Notes under the pieces: model-generated
What the model saw: only the letters and a program-made list of their open reading frames with translations
The model's database searches: none
What the model was told of the DNA's origin: nothing
In this document: piece by piece, positions 6,445 through 14,218 of the stretch
Layout: each line of letters starts with the position of its first letter
Position numbering within the stretch: the first letter of the stretch is position 1
Assembly (NCBI GenBank): GCA_003557605.1
Contig: PWNW01000335.1
Span: forward strand, 1-17,247
Source: Spirochaetaceae bacterium
GTDB lineage: Bacteria; Spirochaetota; Spirochaetia; PWKH01
Direction: 5' to 3'
Length of the DNA stretch: 17,247 nt
Program-made: the position numbers and the translations under genes

Positions 6445-7320
6445 CTACTCCAGTGCTTCCCACTGGAAGCTTACTTGACCGGCAGCAAGGTCCGGAAGGA
6501 CCGCTTCTATCAGCAGGCCTTCCCTTTCAGGGACACCGTCTGCGGCGGCCTCGCGAATTGCCCGGGAGACGTATTCAGCCCCGAGGGCTGCGGCGCGGAG
6601 AAAGTCTCCGGTCTGCAGCATGGAGGCTGTGAGAATGCTTGCAAACATATCACCTGAGCCGGGATAGGAAACTGGTATTCGGGGAGTGGTCATGCGATGC
6701 ACTTTATGATCACTGCGTTCTGAGGCATAGAGCATGCAGCTCTCCTCCCTTCCCTGCACCGGCACGCTTGTGATCACCGCCCGCCCAGGACCTGCCTCAA
6801 GCAGCCGTTCCAGCATTCCCGGAAGCTCATCTTCTGCTATGGAATCCCGGTAGGGCTCATCAAGAAGCATCAGCGCTTCAGTAAAGTTCGGGGTAATCAC
6901 GTCTGCACATCTAATAAGCCTTCTCATAAGCTCAATATGCTCCCGGGAGATGGGCCCATAGGGCTCTCCGTCGTCACCCATCACCGGATCGATCACCGTC
7001 AGGCATGACGGTGCAGAGAATGACCTCACCAGCTGCTCCACACAGGCTATCTGCCTGCTGGACCCGAGAAATCCGCTGTAGATGCCGTCAAAGGTCAGCC
7101 CGATGGCCCGCCAGTGTTCCATGACTTTGTACATGTCGTCGGTAAGGTCCCGGTAGTAGTAGGAACTGAAACCGGATGTCTGTGTTGACAGCAGAGCTGT
7201 GGGAAGCGGACAGACCTGCACCCCCAGTGCCGCCATTACCGGCAGCGCCACAGTCAGGGATGCCCTTCCGTATCCGGAAAGGTCATGAACCGCAGCAACT
7301 TTTGCAACAGGCCTTCTCAT
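6445..7320 (-). CDS. pdxY: Pyridoxamine/pyridoxal kinase (PdxY-like)
   Basis: This would phosphorylate pyridoxal or pyridoxamine with ATP in the vitamin B6 salvage pathway, in the cytosol. The 291 residues contain the family motifs in order: VHDLSGYGRAS (11-21), the STQTSGFSSY segment (45-54), DPVMGDDG (111-118), ITPNFTEA (142-149) and the anion-hole/base motif YPGSGDMFAS (219-228) with Asp224 as catalytic base. The usual GTGD is GSGD. The length matches the ~285-residue PdxY group. ATG 7320 has GGAG five bases upstream. It is the first gene of a two-gene leftward operon with the nucleosidase and is divergent from the phosphoglucomutase gene. Distinguishing PdxY from PdxK or a hydroxymethylpyrimidine kinase rests on the SGYGR and STQTSGF motifs, which favour B6. 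Confidence 0.87.
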   Translation of the reverse strand: MRRPVAKVAAVHDLSGYGRASLTVALPVMAALGVQVCPLPTALLSTQTSGFSSYYYRDLTDDMYKVMEHWRAIGLTFDGIYSGFLGSSRQIACVEQLVRSFSAPSCLTVIDPVMGDDGEPYGPISREHIELMRRLIRCADVITPNFTEALMLLDEPYRDSIAEDELPGMLERLLEAGPGRAVITSVPVQGREESCMLYASERSDHKVHRMTTPRIPVSYPGSGDMFASILTASMLQTGDFLRAAALGAEYVSRAIREAAADGVPEREGLLIEAVLPDLAAGQVSFQWEALE

Positions 7321-7417
7321 ATGGTCTCCATAAGTTGTGTAGTACCTCTGATCATATACAAAAATACTGATTCCTGCTATGCTTTTTCATGAGTTTCCAC
7401 CCTTCAAGGAGAATCCT

Positions 7418-9292
7418 ATGACCTATCCTGACATTGAGCGCCTTTCTGTGCCCGTTTTACTTACTGATCTTCCCTCACCTGAACAAATCAGGCACTCCTT
7501 TTCTTCTATGATCCTTTCTGCATCGGGCTGGCGGAAGGTGTTTGCCTCAGACGGTGATGAGCACAGCACCAGTCAGCACATCAGCGATGCTGATCTGGTG
7601 ATCCTGATTACCGCTGCACGGGTTTTCTCAAAATTCATGCGGGAGCACTTCCCTGAGGCTTCAACCCTGCTCACCGCAGCTGACACCCGGCCGACGGGAA
7701 TACCCGCCGCCCAGGTGATGATCAGGACGCTTCTTCATGAAGGATGGAATATTACGTATCTGGGTTCAGCTGCGGTGCCTGAAGTGATTGCTCACAACAT
7801 GATGTCCCATGAAATCCACGGAGGCATATACATTTCGGCAAGCCATAATCCCCTGGGCCATAACGGAATCAAGTTTTTTGCATCCGCCGGGGTCATCGGA
7901 GGAAGCATGTCGGCTCAGCTCATTGCAGCGATGGAAGCCGCAGTCACCGATCCGGAGGCCTCTGCAGCTGCTGGTTCAGTATTAACAGAAAACACCTTCA
8001 AGGAGTTTCTGCAAGTCCTGGACCACATGGAGAAGGAAAAACTGCTCAGCGAGGAATCTTACCGGCAGTTCACCGGGCTGACGATTTCCGGAAGCACCTG
8101 CCTCTGCGGACAGGATGATCTCTACGGTCTCATCAGAGAATCACTGCAGAGCTCTCCCCTGACGCTGATGATAGACTTCAATGGAAGCGCCCGGACCACT
8201 TCAATTGACATTGCCCTGTTCCAAAGCCTCGGGATATCAGTGAAGACCATCAATGACTTTCCCGGCAAGACGGCACATGGCATCATTCCTGAAGGTGAGA
8301 ACCTTGAACCCTGCAGAAAGGCCCTGGAAGAGGCCTATGCAGCAGACCCCTCCTGCATTCTGGGATACATGCCCGACAATGACGGGGACAGGGGGAATAT
8401 TGTCTATATTGAGGAGTCAACCGGAACAGCAAAAATAATGGAAGCCCAGGAGGTGTTTTCCCTGGTGTTTATGGCTGAATCGGCATATATGCGGTATCTG
8501 GGACATGGTCCCGAAAGCCCCCTTGCCGCTGCGGTAAACTGCCCCACATCCATGCGTATTGAGGAGATTGCCGGGGCCTTCGGGATTGATGTGTTCCGAG
8601 GAGAAGTGGGAGAGGCAAATGTGGTGAACCTTTCTGATAACCTGCGGGCTCAGGGATGCACCGTACGTGTCCTGGGAGAGGGATCAAACGGGGGCTGCAT
8701 CATCCATCCGTCGGTGGTTCGTGACCCGCTGAATACGCTGTTTTCCATAATCAAGCTGCTCACCATACCTGACACCCCTGCAAAGCCGGGGCTCTATCGT
8801 ATCTGGCATACCCTTTCCGGATCAAAGCTTCCTGTTCACCAACTTCCTTCACTTGAACAGATCCTAAACTCCCTGCCGTCCTACAGGACCACAGCAGCCT
8901 CTGATTCCCGGGCACTGATGCAGGTTGACTGCCCCGACCAGGAGGCTTTTAAACAGCGATGGGAGAACTGTTTCCTGGATTCATGGGAGCAGCGAAAAGA
9001 TGAGCTTCGCCGGCGATACGATATTGCATCCTGGAGGGAATTCAATACCGAGGGAACCGAGTCCAGGGAGGGCATGGGAAGCAAGTTCAGGTCCGGCAGG
9101 TCCTCAGGAGGGCTGCGCATAGTACTGTATGATCAAAGCGGCACCCCCTCGGGCTTCATCTGGATGAGGAAATCGGGAACTGAACCGGTATTCCGTATTC
9201 TTGCCGATGCCCGGGGAGATGATCCCGATAAGGAAGCATATCTGCTGGATTGGCAGCGTGAAATCATAGAGAACGCCAAACAGCAGCAATAA
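7418..9292 (+). CDS. Phosphoglucomutase/phosphomannomutase family protein (alpha-D-phosphohexomutase)
   Basis: The enzyme would interconvert hexose 1- and 6-phosphates via a phosphoserine. In the 624-residue protein the phosphoserine loop SASHNP has its serine at 142, the metal-binding loop DNDGDR is at 320-325, the sugar-binding loop GEGSNGG is around 420-426 and the phosphate-binding RKSGTEP is at 584-590. All four catalytic elements are intact and correctly ordered. ATG 7418 is preceded by AAGGAG with a 6-base gap, which is far better than the upstream ATG at 7379. The protein is longer than the usual 450-550 residues, with extra sequence between the sugar loop and the C-terminal domain (about 450-560). 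Together with the hexokinase in this window it links glucose to glycogen or cell-envelope sugar synthesis. Glucose versus mannose specificity cannot be read from the motifs alone. Confidence 0.88.
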   Translation: MTYPDIERLSVPVLLTDLPSPEQIRHSFSSMILSASGWRKVFASDGDEHSTSQHISDADLVILITAARVFSKFMREHFPEASTLLTAADTRPTGIPAAQVMIRTLLHEGWNITYLGSAAVPEVIAHNMMSHEIHGGIYISASHNPLGHNGIKFFASAGVIGGSMSAQLIAAMEAAVTDPEASAAAGSVLTENTFKEFLQVLDHMEKEKLLSEESYRQFTGLTISGSTCLCGQDDLYGLIRESLQSSPLTLMIDFNGSARTTSIDIALFQSLGISVKTINDFPGKTAHGIIPEGENLEPCRKALEEAYAADPSCILGYMPDNDGDRGNIVYIEESTGTAKIMEAQEVFSLVFMAESAYMRYLGHGPESPLAAAVNCPTSMRIEEIAGAFGIDVFRGEVGEANVVNLSDNLRAQGCTVRVLGEGSNGGCIIHPSVVRDPLNTLFSIIKLLTIPDTPAKPGLYRIWHTLSGSKLPVHQLPSLEQILNSLPSYRTTAASDSRALMQVDCPDQEAFKQRWENCFLDSWEQRKDELRRRYDIASWREFNTEGTESREGMGSKFRSGRSSGGLRIVLYDQSGTPSGFIWMRKSGTEPVFRILADARGDDPDKEAYLLDWQREIIENAKQQQ

Positions 9293-9392
9293 AACATGAC
9301 CCTGCAGGTCTGTACTTTCTCTGATTTATTTTGTATACTTTAAACAAGAAAAAAAGTTTGGGCTGTACTGCGCAGTCCCCGAGGGGAGCTTC

Positions 9393-11615
9393 ATGGCTGA
9401 ACCTGAAATCATATCTCAAAACCGCTTTACCATATTAGAACAGAACCTTCTTCAAAATCCTCACACTGTACAGCAGGAGGTCGTTGATCTGCAGCAGACT
9501 GTTGATGAATCCCAGCATCCCTACGAGGCTGCCCGGCTGTTCTCCGTAGCTGCTTCTGCTCTGCATCTGCAGGGCCGATGTGATGAGGCGCTTGAAACAG
9601 CCGGCAAGGCACTTGTGCTGTTTTCCAGGATGAATGAGCCTCAGGATGATGCAGGACGATGGATTCTCAGGACAAAAATGACTATTGGTGTCAGCCGAAT
9701 TTCCCGCTGTGAATATGCCCAGGGAATTTACCAGTTCCTTGAGGTGAAGGACAAAGCGGTCCGCCTCGGAGATACCTACCACTTTATCGGCGCATGCATC
9801 AGCCTAGGAGAAGTCTACACAGACCTTGGTATGAATGATCAGGCCCTGACATACCTGGAAACCGCCGTTAAGGCCTTGGAAAAGCATCATGATGAACTGC
9901 AGACTGCATCGGTTTTGCTTCAGCTGGGAAAGCTGCTGGGCATACAGAAAAACTTTCATCAGGCGCTGGAACACCTCGGAAGGGCCCTTGAAATCTTTGA
10001 GAAGTATTCTTCGGTACAGACACCGGAACTGCTGCTCACCATGGGGGAAATATACCTCATGCAGCAGGACACCCTCCGCAGCAGTCAGTTCCTATCTACA
10101 GCTCTGGAACTCTCAAAAACTGCCGGAACACCGTCAGCGGAGGTTCGCGCACTGCATCTGACAGCAAAGCTTGATCTGGAACAGGGACAAAACGTCCAGG
10201 CAGAGAAATATCTGAACCAGAGCCTGGACCTTGCCCGTCGTCACGGACTGAAAAAACTGGAAATTGAGATATCTGAGCACTTGATGCATCTGCATGCAGA
10301 AAAAGGCAATTATCAGCAGATATCTGATGTGAGCTTCAGAACTGCCCGGGAAAACCGGGAACTTTACCTGAAAAGCATCCTCTCGGATGTTAAAACCATG
10401 GAACTCGCATACGAGCTGAAAAAGTCCAGACAGGAAATTCGATCTGCACAGCCGAAGCACCTATCCGAAGATCAAAACTTCAAGCTTACTGCTGCTGTCA
10501 GCAGGCTCAGCAGGGACATAAACTGTCTCAGCGACCTCTATTCGGTCATTCATTCAATCTGGAACAGCCTCTCTGATTCTATTCCCCTTGATTCGGTTTC
10601 CATACTGCCCTACCATGCTGAGAACAATGCGCTTATCCGGGAATACCGCATTGAATCCAGGCGCCGCAGCCGTATCAGCACCCCGATTTCCTGCACCTCA
10701 GAGTCCAGCCTGGAGGCATACTGCGCACGAAACCGTACATGCATGGTTATCAGTAATGTTGGCGAAGAGGGATACCGATATCGGAAAGGTCCGGTATCAG
10801 ATGCTGAAAATATGTACCTTTCCTGGATGCTGCTGCCCCTGGTATTCGGGGATCGGCTGATGGGTGTGATGACCCTCCAGTCAATTCCTGATAACTCCTA
10901 CTCCAAAAAGGATCTCACCGCACTGAGCCTTCTTGCGAACCAGACCGCAGCATTGATGCACAGCTTTTCAGCAGAAGCTGAAGAAAAACGGGCTAAGGAC
11001 CAGCTCACAGATGAGCAGCAGCGAATCAGCCAGATAACCCGTGAGCTGAAGGACGCCCACAGAAAAATCGAGCAGATGGCCATCTACGACGACATAACCG
11101 GTCTGCCGAACCGTCACCTGCTCTATGAACGTGCCGTTCCGTCACTGCATCTGGCAAAACGGAACAAAACCCCCTATGCGGTATGCTCCATCGATATTGA
11201 CAACTTCAAGCAGATAAATGACTTGCTCGGTCATTGGGCCGGTGATGAAGCGCTGAGGATCATTGCCCGGAGACTCTCAAAGAATCTCCGCAAGTCAGAC
11301 TTGGTGGCCCGTCTCGGAGGAGATGAATTTGCCGCAGTGTTCAGTGATCTTAAGCAGAAAGATGCAATTGAAGTTATTTTGAAGAAACTGCTGCATGAAC
11401 TGCAGAAACCGCTTGAAATCGGCAGGGAGACATTCAGCCTCAGCGCAAGCATCGGGGTCAGTTTTTATCCCGATGATGCTTCTGACTTCACTCACCTGCT
11501 CACCCTCGCTGATAAAGCGCAGTATATTGCAAAGCACCAGGGGAAAAACCGCTTCTGCCTCTACAGTGAAGCAGAGAACTCCAGAAAGCTTCCCAGGAAT
11601 ACTGAAATATCATAA
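9393..11615 (+). CDS. TPR-GAF-GGDEF diguanylate cyclase
   Basis: The 740-residue cytosolic protein has no signal peptide or membrane helix. Residues ~35-330 are tetratricopeptide repeats (helical pairs such as AARLFSVAASALHLQGRCDE and ALTYLETAVKALEKHHDE), followed by a GAF domain (~370-530), a coiled coil (~528-563) and a GGDEF domain (~564-735). The GGDEF domain has DDITGLPNR, the metal/GTP residues of IDIDNFKQIND, LGHWAGDEAL and the active site GGDEF at 642-646. An RxxD inhibitory site (RKSD, 633-636) lies five residues upstream. It should therefore make c-di-GMP from two GTP and be product-inhibited. The TPR and GAF parts imply control by a protein partner and a small ligand. ATG 9393 has a GAGGGGAG ribosome site. 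A TATACT at 9334-9339 is a possible -10 box, but I see no good -35. Confidence 0.92.
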   Translation: MAEPEIISQNRFTILEQNLLQNPHTVQQEVVDLQQTVDESQHPYEAARLFSVAASALHLQGRCDEALETAGKALVLFSRMNEPQDDAGRWILRTKMTIGVSRISRCEYAQGIYQFLEVKDKAVRLGDTYHFIGACISLGEVYTDLGMNDQALTYLETAVKALEKHHDELQTASVLLQLGKLLGIQKNFHQALEHLGRALEIFEKYSSVQTPELLLTMGEIYLMQQDTLRSSQFLSTALELSKTAGTPSAEVRALHLTAKLDLEQGQNVQAEKYLNQSLDLARRHGLKKLEIEISEHLMHLHAEKGNYQQISDVSFRTARENRELYLKSILSDVKTMELAYELKKSRQEIRSAQPKHLSEDQNFKLTAAVSRLSRDINCLSDLYSVIHSIWNSLSDSIPLDSVSILPYHAENNALIREYRIESRRRSRISTPISCTSESSLEAYCARNRTCMVISNVGEEGYRYRKGPVSDAENMYLSWMLLPLVFGDRLMGVMTLQSIPDNSYSKKDLTALSLLANQTAALMHSFSAEAEEKRAKDQLTDEQQRISQITRELKDAHRKIEQMAIYDDITGLPNRHLLYERAVPSLHLAKRNKTPYAVCSIDIDNFKQINDLLGHWAGDEALRIIARRLSKNLRKSDLVARLGGDEFAAVFSDLKQKDAIEVILKKLLHELQKPLEIGRETFSLSASIGVSFYPDDASDFTHLLTLADKAQYIAKHQGKNRFCLYSEAENSRKLPRNTEIS

Positions 11616-11633
11616 TCAGAACCTCCCAGTTCA

Positions 11634-11642
11634 TGGTATAAT
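11634..11642 (+). promoter_or_regulatory. Possible extended -10 promoter of the APH-fold kinase gene
   Basis: TGGTATAAT is a perfect extended -10 element in the 45-base gap between the GGDEF gene and the kinase gene. No -35 box is visible 17 bases upstream. The start point would fall near 11649, at the ribosome site AGGGAGG (11649-11655), giving a very short leader. That makes the call uncertain. Confidence 0.4.
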
Positions 11643-11660
11643 CCTGACAGGGAGGTCCCC

Positions 11661-12605
11661 ATGCGTAAACGAATCCGCCCGGGCGGCACGGCAATTGAGC
11701 GGGAGCATATTAAGCAGATCCAGCATGCACGTCCTGACTTAGAAATCGCCGATATCCAGTACAACCAGGACGGTATGCTCAATGACATTGTGATCATCAA
11801 CTCATCTGTCATCTTCCGTTTTCCAAGGTTTTCCTGGGTCCTGGAAGACATGCATCAGGAGACTGCGGTGCTTGAACTGATCAGCCGACGCTCGGGCATC
11901 CCCGTACCGGTCTGCAGGACCTACGAAGAGGGTTTTATCAGCTATGAAATCATTGAAGGCATACCCCTGACCCGCAATGACCTCCTGAGGCTCCGCAGGA
12001 AGGACCAGGCAGCCATAGCAGAGCAGCTGGGACTGTTTCTGCGAAATATGCATACCCTTCCAAAGAAAAAGCTTAAGGAACATGGAATTCGGGCCTCAAT
12101 TTCACACCAGGAATACAGTGACTGGCTTTCCCTGTATGATGAAATCCGACAGGAACTGTTTCCGTACCTCAGCTCGTTCATGCAGGAGCAAATCGAGCTG
12201 ATATTCCATCCCCTGCTTGGAGACAGCGAATTTATGGAGTGCCGTGAATCGCTGATTCACGGAGACCTCCGGGCATACCATATTCTTTGGAAACCGGATG
12301 AGGCAAGGATCTCAGGAATAATTGATTTCGGGTCCGCCGGAACAGGGGACCCGGCCTATGACATTTCAAGCATTATCAATGACTATGGCGAGGGGTTCGC
12401 AGCACTTCTCTCTCGGCACTATCCGGGCATTCATCAGATGATTGACCGCTCCCGGTTCTGGGCACTTACCAGTGAACTGCAATGGGCCCTCGCAGGGGTG
12501 AGGACCAAGGAGCCCTCCTGGTTTCTGGTGCATCTCTCAAGCGCACGGGACATTTCACCCTTGGGCAGTCCCCTGCTGCTTACCGGTTCAGGAGACCTGC
12601 GATAG
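11661..12605 (+). CDS. Aminoglycoside phosphotransferase (APH)-fold small-molecule kinase, substrate unknown
   Basis: The 314-residue protein has the APH/choline-kinase fold. An N-lobe segment FRFPR is at ~52-56, and EIIEGIPLT at ~96-104 is the hinge. The Brenner-type catalytic loop is HGDLRAYHIL (200-209, catalytic Asp202), and the metal-binding IDFGSAGTGDPAYDIS is at 221-236. The catalytic loop has His where most members have Asn, a variant seen in part of the family. Length is typical. It starts at ATG 11661 with AGGGAGG five bases upstream, 45 bases after the GGDEF gene, and overlaps the hexokinase gene tail-to-tail by 26 bases. The family phosphorylates sugars, amino acids, choline or antibiotics. 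Nothing here points to drug resistance, and chromosomal context suggests a metabolic substrate. Confidence 0.85.
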   Translation: MRKRIRPGGTAIEREHIKQIQHARPDLEIADIQYNQDGMLNDIVIINSSVIFRFPRFSWVLEDMHQETAVLELISRRSGIPVPVCRTYEEGFISYEIIEGIPLTRNDLLRLRRKDQAAIAEQLGLFLRNMHTLPKKKLKEHGIRASISHQEYSDWLSLYDEIRQELFPYLSSFMQEQIELIFHPLLGDSEFMECRESLIHGDLRAYHILWKPDEARISGIIDFGSAGTGDPAYDISSIINDYGEGFAALLSRHYPGIHQMIDRSRFWALTSELQWALAGVRTKEPSWFLVHLSSARDISPLGSPLLLTGSGDLR

Positions 12606-13884
12606 CAGCTCCCAGTACCGGGGAGTTGTCCACATGAATCATATCATAGAACCTCTGATGCTGTTCAACGAGGAATTCATCAAGATATCCGACGGTGTAT
12701 TCCTTCATAGCATGGGTCTTCAGGAAAGTGGTCCCGTCAGCATTGATGCACACCGGATGTTCCGGGTCCTTCCCGGCATCTGTCTTCAGCACCGCTGCTG
12801 AAAGGTTAACCGCAGAGAGCCTCCCTGCGCGCTCCACCAGTCGGTCAGCTATCTGTGATACCAGAAAGCAGTCCTTCACATCTCCTCCGCAGGCATCATG
12901 GAGCACCGACGGTTTGTCAGGAGTATGAAGCAGATCATCCATTTCTATGGTGGTAAGCGATGCAATCTCCTGAATGGCAGTGCACGTGTCATCGCTGAAA
13001 AGCTTATCACGGGCAGCCTGTTTCAGTACAAAGAGGATATAGGGCCCAAGATAGGCCCCTGAAATGATTTTTTCAAAATGATAGGTATCTGGATGGGCTG
13101 TGGTCTTGTAGAAATCAGCATCCAGGTCGCTGAGGTCAACGGCAAACCCGCCGCTTTCCACATTGATGATCTGGTTTTTTCCGGTAAAGCTCTCAGAGGG
13201 CACCTTCCCGATCTGTTGAGAGGATTCAATATAGCTGGTGTTGGTGCCCGTTCCGAGGATAAATCCGATATATCCGCTGTACTGCCGTCCGGAGGCAAGC
13301 TTTCCCGCAAGAAGGGTTGCTGAAGTATCATTGAGTATGCTGATCTTCCATGAACCGCCGGGGTTCACTTCCTGAAGCTTCTCGGTCAGGTTTTTTCCAA
13401 TCAGTTCCCCCACAACCTCAGGGGCCTGCATCTCCTTTGAGAAATGCAGCAGCCGTCCGTCGCGCTCCGGTGTGCTTTCAGTGGGATAGGAAAAGCAGAA
13501 TCCTATGGTGCCGGAGGCATCCAGCAGGGGCCGGGCATACTCTGCCATCCTGGCGAAGAATTCATCACGGGATACTTTTCCCCTGCTGCCGGGCATAGGG
13601 TGCTTTACAAAACCTGAAATACGAGGATTCTTCTCACCGTCGAATTCCACCAGGCAGGCACGGAAGTTTGTTCCCCCGGCATCAAACACAATTACCGGCT
13701 CATCAGCGGGAATCTCTTCGTCCACGGAAATAAAAGACGGGAGCATGGACAGAGATGAAGGCGCCCCTTGAAGACCCTCATTCATCTCCGCAAGAAATCT
13801 GCTGCAAAGCAGGTCCATGTCAACCTGTTCAGGATGTACCCCATGAGAAAAAAGAAATGTATCGGCATCTCGGGAAAACAGCAT
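12580..13884 (-). CDS. Hexokinase (eukaryote-type hexokinase family)
   Basis: It would phosphorylate glucose or another hexose with ATP. This 434-residue protein belongs to the hexokinase_1/_2 family, common in eukaryotes and found in Treponema and some other bacteria, not the bacterial ROK/Glk families. Numbered from ATG 13884: ATP phosphate loop FDAGGTNFRA (67-76), sugar-binding FCFSYPTES (129-137), catalytic LNDTSATLLA (184-193; Asp186), GFILGTGTNTSYIE (207-220) and NVESGGF around 238-244. All core residues are present and length matches a single-unit hexokinase. ATG 13884 lies 8 bases after AAAGGAG; an upstream GTG at 13893 overlaps that ribosome site and is not credible. It has its own promoter at 13957-13929, and its last 26 bases overlap the APH-fold gene. 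Confidence 0.92.
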   Translation of the reverse strand: MLFSRDADTFLFSHGVHPEQVDMDLLCSRFLAEMNEGLQGAPSSLSMLPSFISVDEEIPADEPVIVFDAGGTNFRACLVEFDGEKNPRISGFVKHPMPGSRGKVSRDEFFARMAEYARPLLDASGTIGFCFSYPTESTPERDGRLLHFSKEMQAPEVVGELIGKNLTEKLQEVNPGGSWKISILNDTSATLLAGKLASGRQYSGYIGFILGTGTNTSYIESSQQIGKVPSESFTGKNQIINVESGGFAVDLSDLDADFYKTTAHPDTYHFEKIISGAYLGPYILFVLKQAARDKLFSDDTCTAIQEIASLTTIEMDDLLHTPDKPSVLHDACGGDVKDCFLVSQIADRLVERAGRLSAVNLSAAVLKTDAGKDPEHPVCINADGTTFLKTHAMKEYTVGYLDEFLVEQHQRFYDMIHVDNSPVLGAAIAGLLNR

Positions 13885-13928
13885 CGCAGTCACTCCTTTC
13901 TCTTCACTGCTTGGTGAAACAGACTGGT

Positions 13929-13957
13929 ATTGTACTTGATATCACCTGAACTGTCCA
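13929..13957 (-). promoter_or_regulatory. Promoter of the hexokinase gene
   Basis: On the minus strand TGGACA (13957-13952) is followed after 17 bases by TACAAT (13934-13929); each box matches 5 of 6 consensus bases. The predicted start is near 13922, about 38 bases before ATG 13884. It lies downstream of the terminator at 14010-13972, so the hexokinase does not need read-through from the upstream RNA. Confidence 0.62.
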
Positions 13958-13971
13958 GAAATGACAAAATC

Positions 13972-14010
13972 AAAAAAAAAGGCCCACATGCTGGAAAAGG
14001 CATATGGACC
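13972..14010 (-). terminator. Strong rho-independent terminator of the small-RNA candidate
   Basis: On the minus strand GGTCCATATGC (14010-14000) pairs fully, with two G-U pairs, to GCATGTGGGCC (13991-13981) around an 8-base loop. Nine T residues follow directly (13980-13972). It is the clearest terminator in the window. It ends no recognisable coding sequence. Confidence 0.88.
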
Positions 14011-14091
14011 AGTTGTACCCGGGAACCAGTTCCCGGATTCAGAATAAGTCGAAGCAGAAACCTGCTTCGATGTTCCAGGAAATTGCAGGGT
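13972..14091 (-). ncRNA. Candidate ~120-nt structured small RNA, not matched to a known family
   Basis: The 325-base gap between the MutY-like gene and the hexokinase gene holds a complete transcription unit on the minus strand. It has a promoter (14127-14099), a predicted start near 14091 and a U-tailed terminator ending at 13972. Between them are two perfect hairpins: TCGAAGCAG/CTGCTTCGA (14070-14062, 14057-14049, 4-base loop) and CCGGGAA/TTCCCGG (14036-14030, 14025-14019, loop CTGG). The 5' segment CTGGAA (14078-14073) can pair with TTCCAG at the terminator loop (13996-13991). CCTGC near the 5' end can pair with GCAGG in hairpin 1, so alternative folds are possible. I compared it from memory with 4.5S/SRP, 5S, 6S, T-box and the common riboswitches and recognise none. 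It could be a trans-acting sRNA or, less likely, an attenuating leader for hexokinase. Confidence 0.6.
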
Positions 14092-14098
14092 AAGTACA

Positions 14099-14127
14099 TT
14101 TATACATGAGAATCGGCGGTTTATCAA
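14099..14127 (-). promoter_or_regulatory. Promoter of the small-RNA candidate
   Basis: On the minus strand TTGATA (14127-14122) is followed after exactly 17 bases by TATAAA (14104-14099); each box matches 5 of 6 consensus bases. The predicted start is near 14091. The 90 bases between it and the end of the MutY-like gene at 14219 are AT-rich, and I see no gene or clear terminator in them. Confidence 0.65.
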
Positions 14128-14218
14128 TACTAAAGTGTGAAATTTTGTGAATCATCGATAGTTATCATTACAGTTTTAGTATGTAATACATAATCACATG
14201 GTGTAACACCCTGAGTCA

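Noticed and set aside
9360..9392. Riboswitch before the GGDEF gene, suggested by the palindromes near 9367-9386
   Set aside because: Only a short palindrome and a 3-bp stem are present, the 100-base gap is too small for a c-di-GMP aptamer, and no aptamer core is recognisable.
11661..12605. Aminoglycoside resistance gene
   Set aside because: Only the general fold is shared. Base composition matches the neighbours, there is no mobile element, and most chromosomal APH-fold proteins are not drug kinases.
13890..14099. A 69-codon open frame on the minus strand in the hexokinase upstream gap
   Set aside because: It runs straight through three hairpins, a terminator and the hexokinase promoter, and starts inside the -10 box of the RNA promoter. 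Structure explains the region better than coding.
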